The notes under the pieces were generated by a model. That model worked only from the letters and a program-made list of their open reading frames with translations. It was not told the DNA's origin and did no database searches. This document shows, piece by piece, positions 7,040-7,151 of a stretch of 7,151 nucleotides of DNA. This DNA comes from Myxococcales bacterium (lineage in GTDB: Bacteria; Myxococcota; Polyangia; Polyangiales; Polyangiaceae), in assembly GCA_003151595.1 (NCBI GenBank), contig PLXW01000061.1:1-7151 (forward strand), in the 5' to 3' direction. Each line of letters opens with the position of its first letter. Position 1 is the first letter of the stretch. Position numbers and translations under genes: made by a program.

Positions 7040-7070
7040 ATCGCCGAGCGCCGACGGAAGTCGAAGGCGG
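7040..7070. other. Short non-coding stretch after the GGT-like gene
   Basis: Only a weak CGAC-GGAA-GTCG hairpin is visible here, with four base pairs and no T-tract, so I do not call a terminator. No start of another gene is seen before the repeats. Confidence 0.4.
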
Positions 7071-7151
7071 ATTAGCCCGATCGACGCATGCCACGCGACT
7101 CGTCGGACCGGCGATTAGTCCGATCAACTCATGCCACGCGACTCGTCGCAC
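7071..7151. repeat. Two imperfect direct repeats with 43-base period, open at the window edge
   Basis: Copy one spans 7071-7108 and copy two 7114-7151. They agree at 34 of 38 positions, including an identical 19-base core CATGCCACGCGACTCGTCG at 7087-7105 and 7130-7148. Five bases separate the copies. The core contains a short inverted repeat (CGAC-TC-GTCG, extended to five base pairs in copy two). Because copy two ends exactly at the window edge, more copies may follow. It begins about 32 bases after the GGT-like stop. It could be a tandem-repeat array, a dispersed intergenic repeat in two copies, or paired protein-binding sites. The near-identity and short gap argue against CRISPR. Confidence 0.75.

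Noticed and set aside
7052..7064. Hairpin after the GGT-like gene as a terminator
   Set aside because: The stem is only four base pairs and no T-tract follows.
7071..7151. CRISPR array
   Set aside because: The copies are separated by only five bases and are similar nearly throughout, so there are no unique spacers of the usual 30 bases or more.

Overview
The window is GC-rich (roughly 70% by eye) with codon third positions that are almost all G or C. This, the gene content and the proline-rich lipoproteins fit a Myxococcota (myxobacterial, Polyangiales-like) chromosome. That placement is inferred from composition and protein style, not from a marker gene.

Layout. At the left edge, on the minus strand, lies the 5' end of a lipoprotein gene (128 down to the window edge) with a strong ribosome binding site. 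A divergent intergenic region of about 310 bases follows (129-437); its one notable structure is a 19-bp interrupted palindrome at 267-285. Everything to the right is on the plus strand and looks like a single tightly spaced group: glnD, the PII uridylyltransferase/uridylyl-removing enzyme (438-3272); a TPR-repeat lipoprotein (3317-4330); an LpxL/HtrB-type acyltransferase-like protein (GTG start, 4341-5231); a divergent DUF72 (YecE-like) protein (5286-6020); and a short gamma-glutamyltransferase-like protein (6020-7039) whose start overlaps the DUF72 stop by one base. The last 112 bases are non-coding and hold two imperfect copies of a 43-base-period direct repeat that reaches the window edge.

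How the genes fit together. GlnD is the only gene with a firm role: it senses glutamine and modifies PII signalling proteins. The next two genes act at the envelope (an exported TPR lipoprotein and a lipid acyltransferase-like enzyme). The final pair, DUF72-like and GGT-like, look translationally coupled but have no assignable function. No PII gene, glutamine synthetase or ammonium transporter is present, so nothing here besides GlnD is clearly part of nitrogen control.

The most interesting item is the GGT-like protein. It keeps the recognisable N-terminal GGT landmarks but is about 60% of normal length, and alanine sits where the autocatalytic threonine is expected. It may be an inactive relative of a known enzyme. 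No CRISPR array, mobile element, tRNA, rRNA or convincing terminator was seen.
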